Shown here: one piece after another, positions 1 to 7,028 of the stretch
How the letters are laid out: each line of letters starts with the position of its first letter
Numbering within the stretch: position 1 is the first letter of the stretch
NCBI RefSeq assembly: GCF_006335125.1
Contig: NZ_VDMO01000034.1
Coordinates: forward strand, 1 to 25,901
Origin: Deinococcus radiopugnans ATCC 19172
GTDB lineage: Bacteria > Deinococcota > Deinococci > Deinococcales > Deinococcaceae
Length of the DNA stretch: 25,901 bases
Reading direction: 5' to 3'
Position numbers and translations under genes: made by a program
The notes under the pieces: generated by a model
Seen by the model: only the letters and a program-made list of their open reading frames with translations
Told to the model about the DNA's origin: nothing
The model's database searches: none

Positions 1-576
1 GCGGCTCATCCACAACAAGGCATTCAACACGTCTCGGAGCGGATACTTCCGCTGTGGGGCGTGTTCTGGACTCAGGGCCAGATACGGCAGCAGGAAATGA
101 TACGTCTCGTCATCGACATCGCTGGGGGAGGTACGGCGCGTCATACCGCATTCTGGACTCAGCAGATTCCCTCACGCAATTTTGGATGGCCTGTCCGCCA
201 GCCTCTAGGCACAGGCAGCCTTCACTATCAAGTCAATAATTCGTATACAAATCGATTTGTATACGAATTATTGACAACGGCAAAAGTCTCCACACTCGCT
301 GGGCGCTACCGCAAGATCTGCTGGACGCTTCACCAGTCTGAGCGGCTGAGGACAAAACGCAGTTCCCCTTGAGACGTTGGTTCATGGGTGTCCACAGGTA
401 CGTTACAACCTATCCATGACCCTTCGGGAGTTGTTCGCCCCCTTCCTCACCCAGCAGGATCAACCCTGAGAGTGGCGTTCATACGTGCATGTTCGCTGTG
501 TTTCCCGGCCAACAGGTGTGTCCCGAACGTATTATCTGTGTGCCTGGGAGCGCCAGGGATCGCCGATGCGGCCAGC
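1..576. other. Left non-coding segment downstream of parB
   Basis: No convincing complete gene is visible in this stretch. A reading frame on the plus strand is open from the window edge to a stop at 98-100 and contains a CGAC-type Cys pair, so it could be the tail of a gene that begins outside the window, but it is too short to call. The 12-mer TTCTGGACTCAG occurs twice, at 64-75 and 151-162. A perfect palindrome at 232-275 is the main landmark. The rest (about 280-576) shows no RNA gene or clear terminator. Confidence 0.5.
232..275. repeat. Perfect 44-bp AT-rich palindrome
   Basis: Two 22-bp arms (232-253 and 254-275) are exact reverse complements with no spacer. The centre reads ACAAATC/GATTTGT and each arm carries a GTATAC. 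Each arm has only 6 G or C in 22, in otherwise GC-rich DNA. It lies about 300 bp past the parB stop. Candidate roles are a centromere-like (parS) site for the divergent ParB, a replication or resolution site, or a hairpin. Function is inferred; only the symmetry is seen. Confidence 0.9.
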
Positions 577-1476
577 CTATTTCTGCCCCAGAGCTTTCTT
601 CACCGCCTCCGGCATCTTCCCCATCCATTTGTTGATTTCTGCTTGTTCCTTATCGTTCAGGCCTCTGATCCATTTCACGCTGCTCAAGGTGCGCCCCAGC
701 CGGGCCACATCGCGCTCGTTCAAGGCGGTGCGGGCTGGCCGTTCCCGCAGTGTGGCCAGTCGGTCCCTGAGTTCCCGGAGCGTGGCGCCGCCGACAGCCA
801 GCACCAGCAGCTCGGCTTGGTGTTCGGAGGGCGCTCCCGCCACCACTCCGCCTAGGGTGTACGGCAGGCCTGCGTCCATCGCGTCCAACACCTGCTGGGG
901 CCAGGACAGGATGCGGAGTTTGTTCGCGGCGAAACTCTTCCAGGGCCCGAGCGACAGCCGCGAGAACAGATCCTCCAGCACCTCCACATCCGGCCCGCCG
1001 TGGTTCATGGCCTTGTAAAGCCGTCCCCTGGCGCCGTCGGCGTCCGTGTCCAGGGCCAGCGCGACAAGCTGCACCGTGCCCCTCACCTCCTCATAGACGT
1101 TCAGGTCCTCGCGCTGTAGATTCTCGATCAGCGCGGCCGCGAGCGCGGCCCGGTCATCGAGTTCACGCACCACCGCCGGTACCTCTTTCAGCCCGGCTTC
1201 CTGTGCAGCCCGCCAGCGCCGCTCCCCCGCAATGATCTCGTAGCCGCCCTCGACCGAACGCACGAGAAGGGGTTGCAGCACGCCCTGTTCTCGGATGCTG
1301 GTGGTCAGCGCGGCCAGCGCGGCGGGCGTAAACACCCGTCGGGGCTGGAGTGCGCCGGGGCGCAGCTCGGTGAGCGGGATGTTGCGGGCATCCAGTCCAG
1401 GGCGAGAAAGCGCGGAGGCATCGCCGAGCAGGACTTCTAACCCGACGCGAGGCTTCGGTTTCTTCGGGCGGGTCAT
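577..1476 (-). CDS. parB: ParB-family partition protein
   Basis: This 299-residue protein is the DNA-binding, CTP-dependent clamp partner of ParA in plasmid partition. The N-terminal ParB/Spo0J domain is clear: the GERRWR arginine box lies at about residues 84-89 and the ENLQRED box at about 118-124, both nucleotide-pocket motifs of the family. The region after residue 130, where a canonical HTH is expected, is divergent, so a non-canonical centromere is likely. The start at 1476 is chosen because its ATG overlaps the parA stop as ATGA, implying translational coupling; a longer frame reaches 1599 but would run deep into parA. The N-terminus is basic (RPKKPKPR). No canonical parS was noticed nearby, whereas palindromes flank the operon at 232-275 and 2354-2375. 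Confidence 0.93.
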   Translation of the reverse strand: MTRPKKPKPRVGLEVLLGDASALSRPGLDARNIPLTELRPGALQPRRVFTPAALAALTTSIREQGVLQPLLVRSVEGGYEIIAGERRWRAAQEAGLKEVPAVVRELDDRAALAAALIENLQREDLNVYEEVRGTVQLVALALDTDADGARGRLYKAMNHGGPDVEVLEDLFSRLSLGPWKSFAANKLRILSWPQQVLDAMDAGLPYTLGGVVAGAPSEHQAELLVLAVGGATLRELRDRLATLRERPARTALNERDVARLGRTLSSVKWIRGLNDKEQAEINKWMGKMPEAVKKALGQK

Positions 1477-2234
1477 GCGGACACTTCCAGGCCCAGCGCG
1501 CGCACGACTTCCGCGGTCAATCGCTGGATGTCCTCGTGAACCGGGCTGCCCGGTGCATAGACCCCCACCGGTTCGCCGGACATGGTGCTGTCCAACCACA
1601 CGGCCTCCCGCTGCGGCATCGGCTCGCTAAGTGGGGAGAGATAGGCGCGCAGGGAGTCCAGGACCGATCGGTCATGTGTGCGGCGGGCGTCGTACAGAGT
1701 GGGCACGTACAGGGCCACCGTCAGCTCCGGGCGCAGGCGGCGGTACAGTGCGGTGGCCCGCTGCAGGCCGGGCAGGGCATCCAGGCCCTTCTGCCGGGTA
1801 GGCATCGGCACGATCAGGTGATCGGCGGCCAGGGCTCCCAGGATGGCGAGCTGGCCTAGGCTGGGCGGGCTGTCGATCAGGCACACGTCGTACTGATTGG
1901 AGACCGCCTGCAGTGCCTGGCGCAGGAACAGCTGTCCGCCCGGCATGCTGGTGATGCCAATCTCGGCCTGGGCGAGGTCCACCTGCGCGGGGATCAGATG
2001 TAAGCCATGAACGCTGATCGGTGTGGGAAGTGCGGCCCCCTCAGCGGCCACCGGGTAGATGGTAGTGGAAAGGTCCACCTCCGTCACGCCCAGCCAGCTG
2101 GACATATTCCCCTGCGGGTCGCAGTCGATCAGGAGCACGCGCAGACCCTGGCGGGCAAGCTCATGGCCGACGTTGAGGCACAGGCTCGTCTTCCCGGCCC
2201 CTCCGGCGTGGTTGAACACGGTGGCAGTGATCAT
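1473..2234 (-). CDS. parA: ParA-family partition ATPase
   Basis: This 253-residue MinD/ParA-type P-loop ATPase moves or positions plasmid copies together with ParB. The Walker A motif is at residues 8-17 ([10 protein letters not shown]), DCDPQGN at about 37-43, and Walker B (VCLIDSPP) at about 117-124. The Lys that normally opens the deviant Walker A (KGGVGKT) is Ala10 here, although the P-loop Lys15 is kept. The start at 2234 is preferred over an in-frame start at 2270 because the Walker A then falls at the usual distance from the N-terminus and because a TACCAT -10-like box lies exactly 6 nt upstream. It has no long N-terminal HTH domain, so it resembles short (type Ib-like or chromosomal-type) ParA. 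It is first in a two-gene operon with parB. Confidence 0.93.
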   Translation of the reverse strand: MITATVFNHAGGAGKTSLCLNVGHELARQGLRVLLIDCDPQGNMSSWLGVTEVDLSTTIYPVAAEGAALPTPISVHGLHLIPAQVDLAQAEIGITSMPGGQLFLRQALQAVSNQYDVCLIDSPPSLGQLAILGALAADHLIVPMPTRQKGLDALPGLQRATALYRRLRPELTVALYVPTLYDARRTHDRSVLDSLRAYLSPLSEPMPQREAVWLDSTMSGEPVGVYAPGSPVHEDIQRLTAEVVRALGLEVSA

Positions 2235-2240
2235 GCGTGG

Positions 2241-2246
2241 ATGGTA
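2241..2246 (-). promoter_or_regulatory. Predicted -10 box of parA, leaderless
   Basis: TACCAT on the minus strand ends 6 nt before the parA ATG at 2234. No Shine-Dalgarno sequence is visible in that gap. The layout fits a leaderless transcript. A matching -35 box is not obvious. Confidence 0.45.
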
Positions 2247-2328
2247 GCGCGAGAATGTGCGCACGAGCACACCAATGGGGCAGGGTTCGTGGGTGGATTA
2301 CATCATGCCTTAGAGTGGACGCGCACTG

Positions 2329-2385
2329 GACGTGAGTTTCTGGCGATTTAGGATCTAACTTAGCGCTAAGTTAGACGCTCACGTC
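2329..2385. promoter_or_regulatory. Nested palindromes upstream of parA
   Basis: A perfect 22-bp palindrome at 2354-2375 (half-site TCTAACTTAGC) lies inside an outer inverted repeat, GACGTGAG at 2329-2336 and CTCACGTC at 2378-2385. It is about 95 bp upstream of the parA start. Par operons usually carry either an operator or the centromere here, so it is a candidate site for ParA, ParB or a regulator; which one cannot be decided from sequence. Confidence 0.7.
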
Positions 2386-2440
2386 TCAAAGCCACGGGCC
2401 TTGACCCACTGAGGCTCAGCACCCACACCGCCTTTAAGCC

Positions 2441-2695
2441 TCATCTGATTGCTGAACGTCCGTCAACCGTGTGGCCACCAGTTCGCCGGTAAAGAGTCGC
2501 GCCGTCCTCAAGTGTCAGCAGTTTGTGCTCGGCGTACGTGCCGCAGTGGCCACAGTTGTCGAACAGCCTCGTGCGATCCTGAGTAAGCCATAGTGGGCCG
2601 CGAACTGCGCCCAGACCGCCGAGAAGAGGCTCATCACAAAGACACCGATTTACACCCGTCTTGCGGCAGTGCGGGCAGCGCCAGGCCCGCGGCAT
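2441..2695 (-). CDS. Small Cys-rich, zinc-ribbon-like protein
   Basis: An 84-residue protein of unknown function. Near the N-terminus it has CPHC (residues 7-10) followed by CLC, and at about 48-51 it has CGHC. Paired CxxC knuckles of this kind usually hold one zinc ion in small DNA-binding or accessory proteins. The ATG at 2695 is preceded by an AGGA-like ribosome site (CTAGGACCTC). It stands alone between the parA upstream region and the recombinase, on the same strand as both. The family is not recognised; coding is supported by the Cys spacing and the ribosome site only. Confidence 0.5.
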   Translation of the reverse strand: MPRAWRCPHCRKTGVNRCLCDEPLLGGLGAVRGPLWLTQDRTRLFDNCGHCGTYAEHKLLTLEDGATLYRRTGGHTVDGRSAIR

Positions 2696-2705
2696 GAGGT
2701 CCTAG

Positions 2706-2946
2706 AGAGCGTCTCCAGGCACACTTCGCTCCTGGCGGCTGCGGCGGGCGAGCGCTATTCAACAGGTCGAGTGGTTCCTACGCGTCGAGTCCGGGGAGTG
2801 GGGGGTGCGCGATGTGGAGGCTGCGCTCCTGGCAGGTCGAAGCGCCGCGGCCCCCCTCAGAACCGGATGATCTGATGCGGGAGACCTGGCGGGTCCTAAA
2901 GCTGGCCGCGCCGCGCCGGGTGGGCGCACTGGACGCCGGCAAATAG
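2706..2946 (+). pseudogene. Possible gene remnant with frameshift
   Basis: Between the small Cys-rich gene and the recombinase (2696-3090) no intact gene is seen. A plus-strand frame is open from 2706 to a stop at 2868-2870, with a protein-like composition (for example VEWFLRVESGEWGVRDVEAA), but it has no start codon. A second frame then continues from 2875 to 2946 with a similar character (MRETWRVLKLAAP). This looks like the worn end of a gene broken by a frameshift. The reading is tentative. Confidence 0.25.
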
Positions 2947-3090
2947 ACACGGCTGAGGAAGTTGTTGCAGGCAGTCGAGCAGCTTTTCAAAGAGTAAGAG
3001 GGGAGAAGAGACTGCGAACGCTGAGCAGACAGTGATGACGGTGCAACGTCGGTCACAAGACTCCCACTCGCTGGAGTTATGCCAGCATCC

Positions 3091-4059
3091 TCACCAGTCA
3101 CCCACAGGCTTCTTGCGGCCCGCCCGGGCGTAGTCTACGTAAATCTCGCTACTGTCGACGGTACGGTGGCGCAGGTGGTCCCGCACGGCCAGCAGATCCC
3201 CACTCTCGCTGTAGATCCGGGTGCCCGCGCTGTGACGCAGGCCGTGAACCTCACGGCCCCCGTAGCGCACGCCCGCCTCCTGACACAGCCGCTTGAGGGC
3301 GTTCTCCACGCTCTGACGGGTGTGAATGGTCAGCACCCGGGGGCCATAATTGGGCGTCGCGGCCAGCCATGTCCGGAGCACTTTGATCGCAGTGGGGGAG
3401 AGCGCCACCTCCTGGCGTCGCTGTCGCTTGCCCGTCACGGTTAGGTATGGCTCAGGCGCGTCTAAATGCAGGTCCTTTCTCAGTAGCGTCGTCATCTCCG
3501 TCGCCCGTAGTCCCACGTGCGCGCCCAGGACGACGATCACCGCGTCCTGCATTCCCGCATGTCGCAGCAGCAGCGCCACATCGTCGGTGGAGTAGGGCTT
3601 GCGCTTTTCCCACCGCGGCACCGGATCACCGGGAGCCCGCACGTCCAGGAAGGGCGCGGCCTCGCAGGCCCCCGTCCAGCGCAGAGCGGCATACAAAGCC
3701 TTGCCCGCGCTCAGGCGCACGCGCACGCTACTGGGGGCCAGGCCCGCGCCTTCCAGGTGCCGGACGTACCGGAACCCCGCGTTTGGTCCTGGACGGAGCA
3801 GGCTGACACCCGCGGGAGCTGCCCAGGCCAGAAAGGTATCGAGGCCCGTGCGGTAGGCCCCCAGGGTGTTGACGCTCACGCGCGCGCCCCGGCCCCCACG
3901 CGTCACCAGATACGCCTCGAGCAGCGCCCATAAGCCCTCAGCGTCTGTGTCGCGGGCCGCCCTTAGCGCGGCCTTCTTCAGACTGTCGGGATCCAGGTGG
4001 GCCACCCGGTCGGCGCGGCCCTGGAGGTCGAGGTTGGCGGCCATCAGCTCCAGGCTCAT
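3091..4059 (-). CDS. Tyrosine recombinase (XerC/D-like integrase)
   Basis: A 322-residue site-specific recombinase that would cut and rejoin DNA through a tyrosine intermediate, either for multimer resolution or for element integration. The N-terminal SAM-like core-binding domain covers about residues 35-135. The catalytic set is complete by eye: Arg185 in GLRATE, Lys211 in the beta-hairpin TGKRQRR, His272-x-x-Arg275 in HGLRH, His298, and Tyr307 in EIYVDY. Length fits XerC/XerD. The start at 4059 is supported by a TAGCAT box 6 nt upstream (leaderless layout). No excisionase or att repeat was identified beside it. On a ParAB replicon, dimer resolution is the simplest role, but an integrase role for one of the modules in this window is possible. 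Confidence 0.9.
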   Translation of the reverse strand: MSLELMAANLDLQGRADRVAHLDPDSLKKAALRAARDTDAEGLWALLEAYLVTRGGRGARVSVNTLGAYRTGLDTFLAWAAPAGVSLLRPGPNAGFRYVRHLEGAGLAPSSVRVRLSAGKALYAALRWTGACEAAPFLDVRAPGDPVPRWEKRKPYSTDDVALLLRHAGMQDAVIVVLGAHVGLRATEMTTLLRKDLHLDAPEPYLTVTGKRQRRQEVALSPTAIKVLRTWLAATPNYGPRVLTIHTRQSVENALKRLCQEAGVRYGGREVHGLRHSAGTRIYSESGDLLAVRDHLRHRTVDSSEIYVDYARAGRKKPVGDW

Positions 4060-4065
4060 GGCCGC

Positions 4066-4071
4066 ATGCTA
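4066..4071 (-). promoter_or_regulatory. Predicted -10 box of the recombinase gene
   Basis: TAGCAT on the minus strand stands exactly 6 nt before the ATG at 4059, with no Shine-Dalgarno in between. This fits leaderless transcription. Confidence 0.45.
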
Positions 4072-4079
4072 CACGCAGG

Positions 4080-4109
4080 AAAAGAAAAGGCCTCCAGGTG
4101 AGGGGAGGC
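4080..4109 (-). terminator. Rho-independent terminator after higBA
   Basis: Read on the minus strand, a GCCTCC / GGAGGC stem (4104-4109 with 4090-4095, 8-nt loop) is followed by a T-rich run, CTTTTCTTT. It sits just past the higA stop and before the recombinase start, so it would separate the two transcripts. Confidence 0.65.
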
Positions 4110-4133
4110 TGGGATGGATAGGCTGCGGGCTGT

Positions 4134-4559
4134 TCAGCCGAGAAAAACGGTGGGAGGCACTTTGAAGATTTCAGCCAGTTGCTTGATCAGGTCCGTGGTG
4201 TAGGCCACGCGCCCGTGGATCAGTCGGCTCACCGTGCTCTGGTTTACTCCTAGACGTGTGGCCAGCTCCTGCTGCTGGACGCCCTGCTGGTCCATCAGAA
4301 AGTCGAGCATGTCACCCGGCTTGCTGGCCGGGGTTGGATACGCCTCGGCCTCATACTCGGCGATGTGCTGGATCAGGGTGGCATACACGGCGGCGAGTGG
4401 GTGCCGGGCGTCGCCGCCGATCAGGCGGCCCATCTGTTCTTCTGCGTTGAGGGCAAACTCCAGCTGTTCGTCGCTCCTGATGGGCCCCAGCAGGTTGCGG
4501 GACGCTTCTGGGAGTTCAGCCAGGGCGGCCACGGCGCGGTCGATCTCACTGTGTTTCAT
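4134..4559 (-). CDS. higA: HigA-like antitoxin with XRE HTH
   Basis: A 141-residue antitoxin that should neutralise HigB and repress its own operon. The C-terminal part holds a Cro/C1-type helix-turn-helix, with the sequence QQQELATRLGVNQSTVSRLIHGR. The N-terminal half is acidic and helical, as in E. coli-type HigA. The start at 4559 is chosen for a strong GGAGGAGGT ribosome site about 10 nt upstream; an in-frame ATG at 4592 is possible but has a poor ribosome site. The gene follows higB in the toxin-first order typical of hig loci, and ends at a hairpin terminator. Confidence 0.88.
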   Translation of the reverse strand: MKHSEIDRAVAALAELPEASRNLLGPIRSDEQLEFALNAEEQMGRLIGGDARHPLAAVYATLIQHIAEYEAEAYPTPASKPGDMLDFLMDQQGVQQQELATRLGVNQSTVSRLIHGRVAYTTDLIKQLAEIFKVPPTVFLG

Positions 4560-4617
4560 GATTGTGCGTACCTCCTCCAAGGCATTCTCCATCTGGAGCC
4601 GCTCTTCCGTTCGGCTC

Positions 4618-4902
4618 TTACGGTTTCCAGCGGTCGTACTCCGAATGCCTCATGAACTCCTTGACCCTGATTTTTCTGAAGGTAAAATCCACGGTAGCGA
4701 TCAGACGGAAGTGGTTTCCTTTGATGTTGAACACGATGTACTCAGGCCCAACCCAGCTGGCGGTGGGAAAGACGGCCCGCACTTCTGCAAACGAAGTGAA
4801 CTCCGCTTTGCTGGCAAGGTCGAACCAGGTAAGCAGGGCGACATGTGCTTCAGGATATTGGGCTGCAAATTGAAGCAGCGTCTTTTTCGCGAGCACATTC
4901 AT
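4618..4902 (-). CDS. higB: HigB-family mRNA-cleaving toxin
   Basis: A 94-residue RelE-superfamily toxin that would cleave ribosome-bound mRNA. The family pattern is clear across its length: an N-terminal helix with AAQYPEA, then VRAVFP, then YIVFNIKGNHFRLIATVDF, then a C-terminal end with EFMRHSEYDRW. The conserved His and Tyr of that end are present, so the toxin looks intact. AGAGG lies shortly upstream of the ATG. It precedes higA by about 60 nt (measured to the chosen higA start). Transcription starts from a promoter covered by a 16-bp inverted repeat. Confidence 0.9.
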   Translation of the reverse strand: MNVLAKKTLLQFAAQYPEAHVALLTWFDLASKAEFTSFAEVRAVFPTASWVGPEYIVFNIKGNHFRLIATVDFTFRKIRVKEFMRHSEYDRWKP

Positions 4903-4911
4903 CCCGCCTCT

Positions 4912-4950
4912 AGTCTATGCGCCTCTTGCATAAGATGCAAGAGGCGCATA
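4912..4950 (-). promoter_or_regulatory. higBA promoter overlapped by operator
   Basis: A perfect inverted repeat has 16-bp arms at 4916-4931 and 4935-4950 with a 3-nt centre. On the minus strand a TTGCAT -35 (4935-4940), a 17-nt spacer and a TAGACT -10 (4912-4917) lie on the same bases. A dimeric HigA bound to the repeat would cover both boxes, giving autorepression. Confidence 0.75.
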
Positions 4951-5326
4951 ACAGGCGGATTTAGAAAAGATTTTCTGGGCTGAGGCTGCGGCTTGTGCCT
5001 AATACCTATTATGGAAACGAATCTGATCAAACGTTTCCAGGAGTAGTCCAACAGGTGTGAATCGCCGAACACAAGTTGGCACAACATGAGCAAATTCACG
5101 GTATGCTGAGCACGTCCCGGAGGTCACCGAAAACATGACCAAAGGGAACACCCCCCGCGCGGCTGGCAGGCCGTTTTTCGCAGAGGGTGTCCGATCCGAA
5201 AACTCAAATTGTTTTGCGAACTAGGGAGTTCGCAGGCATCGCCCTATGCACAGGATACGCGCCTGAGCATGTCCGGTCAACAGACCAGAAGGCCCTGAGG
5301 GGCCAGGAAGGCGTCGGAGCTTCAAG
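4951..5326. promoter_or_regulatory. Intergenic region upstream of rep with two inverted repeats
   Basis: No gene is seen. Two hairpins are present: TGGAAACG at 5012-5019 with CGTTTCCA at 5032-5039 (12-nt centre), and TGCGAACT at 5215-5222 with AGTTCGCA at 5227-5234 (4-nt centre). The second lies about 90 bp before the initiator and may be its operator. GGAG ends 7 nt before the rep ATG and serves as ribosome site. Confidence 0.55.
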
Positions 5327-6868
5327 ATGAGCATCGATGGATTCGTAATCGCTCAACCCGCTGGCCAGCGCACATTGGCCTTACGGGAGTCCTACCTAGC
5401 GATTTGTGATGGGGACGCCTGCGAGGCGCACCTGCTCAATGCCCAAGAGCGCTGGTACGCCTATAAACTCAAGATCCGCAATGAGGCCCGTGGCCGCAAC
5501 AAGAGCGCCCGTCAGGGTGCGGTGGCCCCCGACGCCGATGAAGCCCTGTGGGTGCGCATGAGCGCCACCCAGTGGGCCGAAGAACTGCTGGGCATCTACA
5601 ACGAGAAGACGATTCGCACCAAACTCGCCAGTCTGGTTGAGCGCGGCCTTGTCGCCACCAGGGCGAACCCAACAAGAGGCTGGGACCGAACCCCACAGTG
5701 GCTGTTCAATAGGGCCACAGTGCAGGAGGTAGTCAATCAGTGGGAGGCCTCTCGCCCAGTTCCGGACCTCGATCCGAGCGAGGCAGACGCTGAGGAAAAT
5801 CGTGTTGGGAAGCACTTGGAAGATGAGGTAGAGAGCATTCGGAAAAATGTCCGAATGCAGTCGGACAAAGTTCCGAATGGAGACGGACAAAGTTCCGAGT
5901 CCATTCGGACAAATGTCCGTAGCAATAACACAGGAATCCTTAACAGGGATCTTTTACAGGAATCCCCTACAGGTGTAAGTCACGTAACTGAAAACGCGCG
6001 CAAGAAAATTTCGCCTGCTGCGCCAGTGAACGAGCAGAGTCTGCCAGCTCACACCACCTCTGAAGCTTCGCTTTCAAAAGAGCTGGAGACCGTGAGCGAA
6101 CCCAGGGCAAGTGTGGCCGTGTTGCCGCCTAACGGCGGGGCCGCTAACGCGGCTATCACGGACTCTGAATTGGAATTCCTATTCGGAGCCAATGTCGAAG
6201 GCCCTCAGGAGATGCAACAAGTCAAATCTGGGAAAAAGGTTCCGGGCGGGGTGGCGGGCCTCCTGATCCAGCCGGTAGGACGCGGGAACGCCCTGCATCC
6301 GGTGGACCGGGAGAAGTTGTTGGAACGCCCGCTGGCGGTGCCCTCAGACACCACGTACCGCTTGGTTAAAAGCCTGATCGGGGGGAACAAAGCGATCGAC
6401 GATGGCATTCTCGACACTCTGACGCCGGCGGGAGCGCTGCCCCGCCGCGACTGGCTGCGTCTGACCGAGGAGGAGCTGATCGAGGCCCGTCGGGTAGCTC
6501 AGGCCGAGGCGCAGGTGGAGAAACTCAACTTCTACACCTGCGCGATTCGGGGTCTGGACGTGCTGATCGGGGCACCCGTCGGGCAGACCGGCCAGCGTGG
6601 GGCACCCACAAACGCTGTTGTGGCCAACGCGGGTTGTCACGCAGCGGCGCCGCACTTCGAGGAGGCGGACCGGAGCGGGGACGTCGGTAAATTCGATGCG
6701 GGGGCCGGTTGGACCCGCAAGGCGGACGGCGGGGCAGTCATCATCGAGCGCACGGAATTGGTCAAGCGGCGCAGCACGGAAGGACTTGTTTACCATCTGA
6801 GTGATGGACGGACCTGCAACGCCCTGCAGCTGATGACTGGATATGAGTTTCGGGGAGCGGAAGGATGA
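5327..6868 (+). CDS. Plasmid replication initiator-like protein
   Basis: A 513-residue protein. Residues about 15-140 look like a winged-helix DNA-binding domain of the plasmid-initiator type (RMSATQWAEELLGIYNEKTI, then LVERGLVATR). Residues about 140-290 are low-complexity and polar, and this is the segment whose DNA carries 22-bp and 13-bp repeats. The C-terminal part (about 310-440) has a conserved-looking helical segment around PRRDWLRLTEEEL. RepA_N initiators of Gram-positive plasmids are known to carry their origin inside the initiator gene; this gene copies that layout, although I cannot assign it to that family. A GGAG ribosome site lies 7 nt before the ATG. The next small gene starts within its stop codon. 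I infer replication initiation from the wHTH plus internal iterons plus nearby parAB. Confidence 0.7.
   Translation: MSIDGFVIAQPAGQRTLALRESYLAICDGDACEAHLLNAQERWYAYKLKIRNEARGRNKSARQGAVAPDADEALWVRMSATQWAEELLGIYNEKTIRTKLASLVERGLVATRANPTRGWDRTPQWLFNRATVQEVVNQWEASRPVPDLDPSEADAEENRVGKHLEDEVESIRKNVRMQSDKVPNGDGQSSESIRTNVRSNNTGILNRDLLQESPTGVSHVTENARKKISPAAPVNEQSLPAHTTSEASLSKELETVSEPRASVAVLPPNGGAANAAITDSELEFLFGANVEGPQEMQQVKSGKKVPGGVAGLLIQPVGRGNALHPVDREKLLERPLAVPSDTTYRLVKSLIGGNKAIDDGILDTLTPAGALPRRDWLRLTEEELIEARRVAQAEAQVEKLNFYTCAIRGLDVLIGAPVGQTGQRGAPTNAVVANAGCHAAAPHFEEADRSGDVGKFDAGAGWTRKADGGAVIIERTELVKRRSTEGLVYHLSDGRTCNALQLMTGYEFRGAEG
5836..5981. repeat. Predicted origin: four 22-bp iterons and four 13-mers inside rep
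   Basis: Four tandem 22-bp repeats start at 5836, 5858, 5880 and 5902. Each carries the dyad CGGA-N6-TCCG, with CGGA at 5840, 5862, 5884 and 5906, so all face the same side of the helix. Directly after come four 13-bp units starting ACAGG at 5930, 5943, 5956 and 5969, one with GATCTTTT, like the unwinding 13-mers of replication origins. Neither 22 nor 13 is a multiple of 3, so the periodicity serves DNA, not protein. Confidence 0.8.
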
Positions 6869-6976
6869 CCAGACACGAAGAGGAAGAGCTTGATGGTTTC
6901 CTGCAAGGCGTGCACATGCCATGGAGAGCGAGATTGAGTATTTGCTGCGCTATAGCATCGAGGGGCACCTTGAGGG
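6865..6976 (+). pseudogene. Small gene coupled to rep, cut by the IS
   Basis: An ATG at 6865 overlaps the rep stop as ATGA, with GGAAGG just upstream, so a second gene of the rep operon starts here. It reads MTRHEEEELDGFLQGVH and then composition suggests a shift into the frame of MESEIEYLLRYSIEGHLEG (from 6921). The left end of the IS3 element begins at 6977, so the native 3' part is missing; the two frames run into IS sequence and stop at 7004 or 7017. Function unknown; possibly a copy-control or accessory protein. Confidence 0.45.
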
Positions 6977-7006
6977 TGACCCGGTTTTGCGCAGATGGAG
7001 ATAAGC
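6977..7006 (+). repeat. IS3 left terminal inverted repeat
   Basis: Begins TGACCCGG and pairs with the reverse complement of 8183-8212 at 22 of 30 positions. Confidence 0.85.
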
Positions 7007-7028
7007 CTCGACAATAGGAGGCACCATC

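Noticed and set aside
232..275. Rho-independent terminator of parB
   Set aside because: It lies about 300 bp past the stop, the hairpin is AT-rich, and there is no U-run after it.
388..1018. Plus-strand open frames at 388-855 and 485-1018
   Set aside because: Mostly antisense to parB, with low-complexity composition and no motifs.
577..2400. Canonical parS (TGTTTCACGTGAAACA)
   Set aside because: No match was noticed in or around the par operon.
3091..4059. Protelomerase acting on the 44-bp palindrome
   Set aside because: The protein has XerC/D length and motifs and lacks the extra domains of protelomerases.
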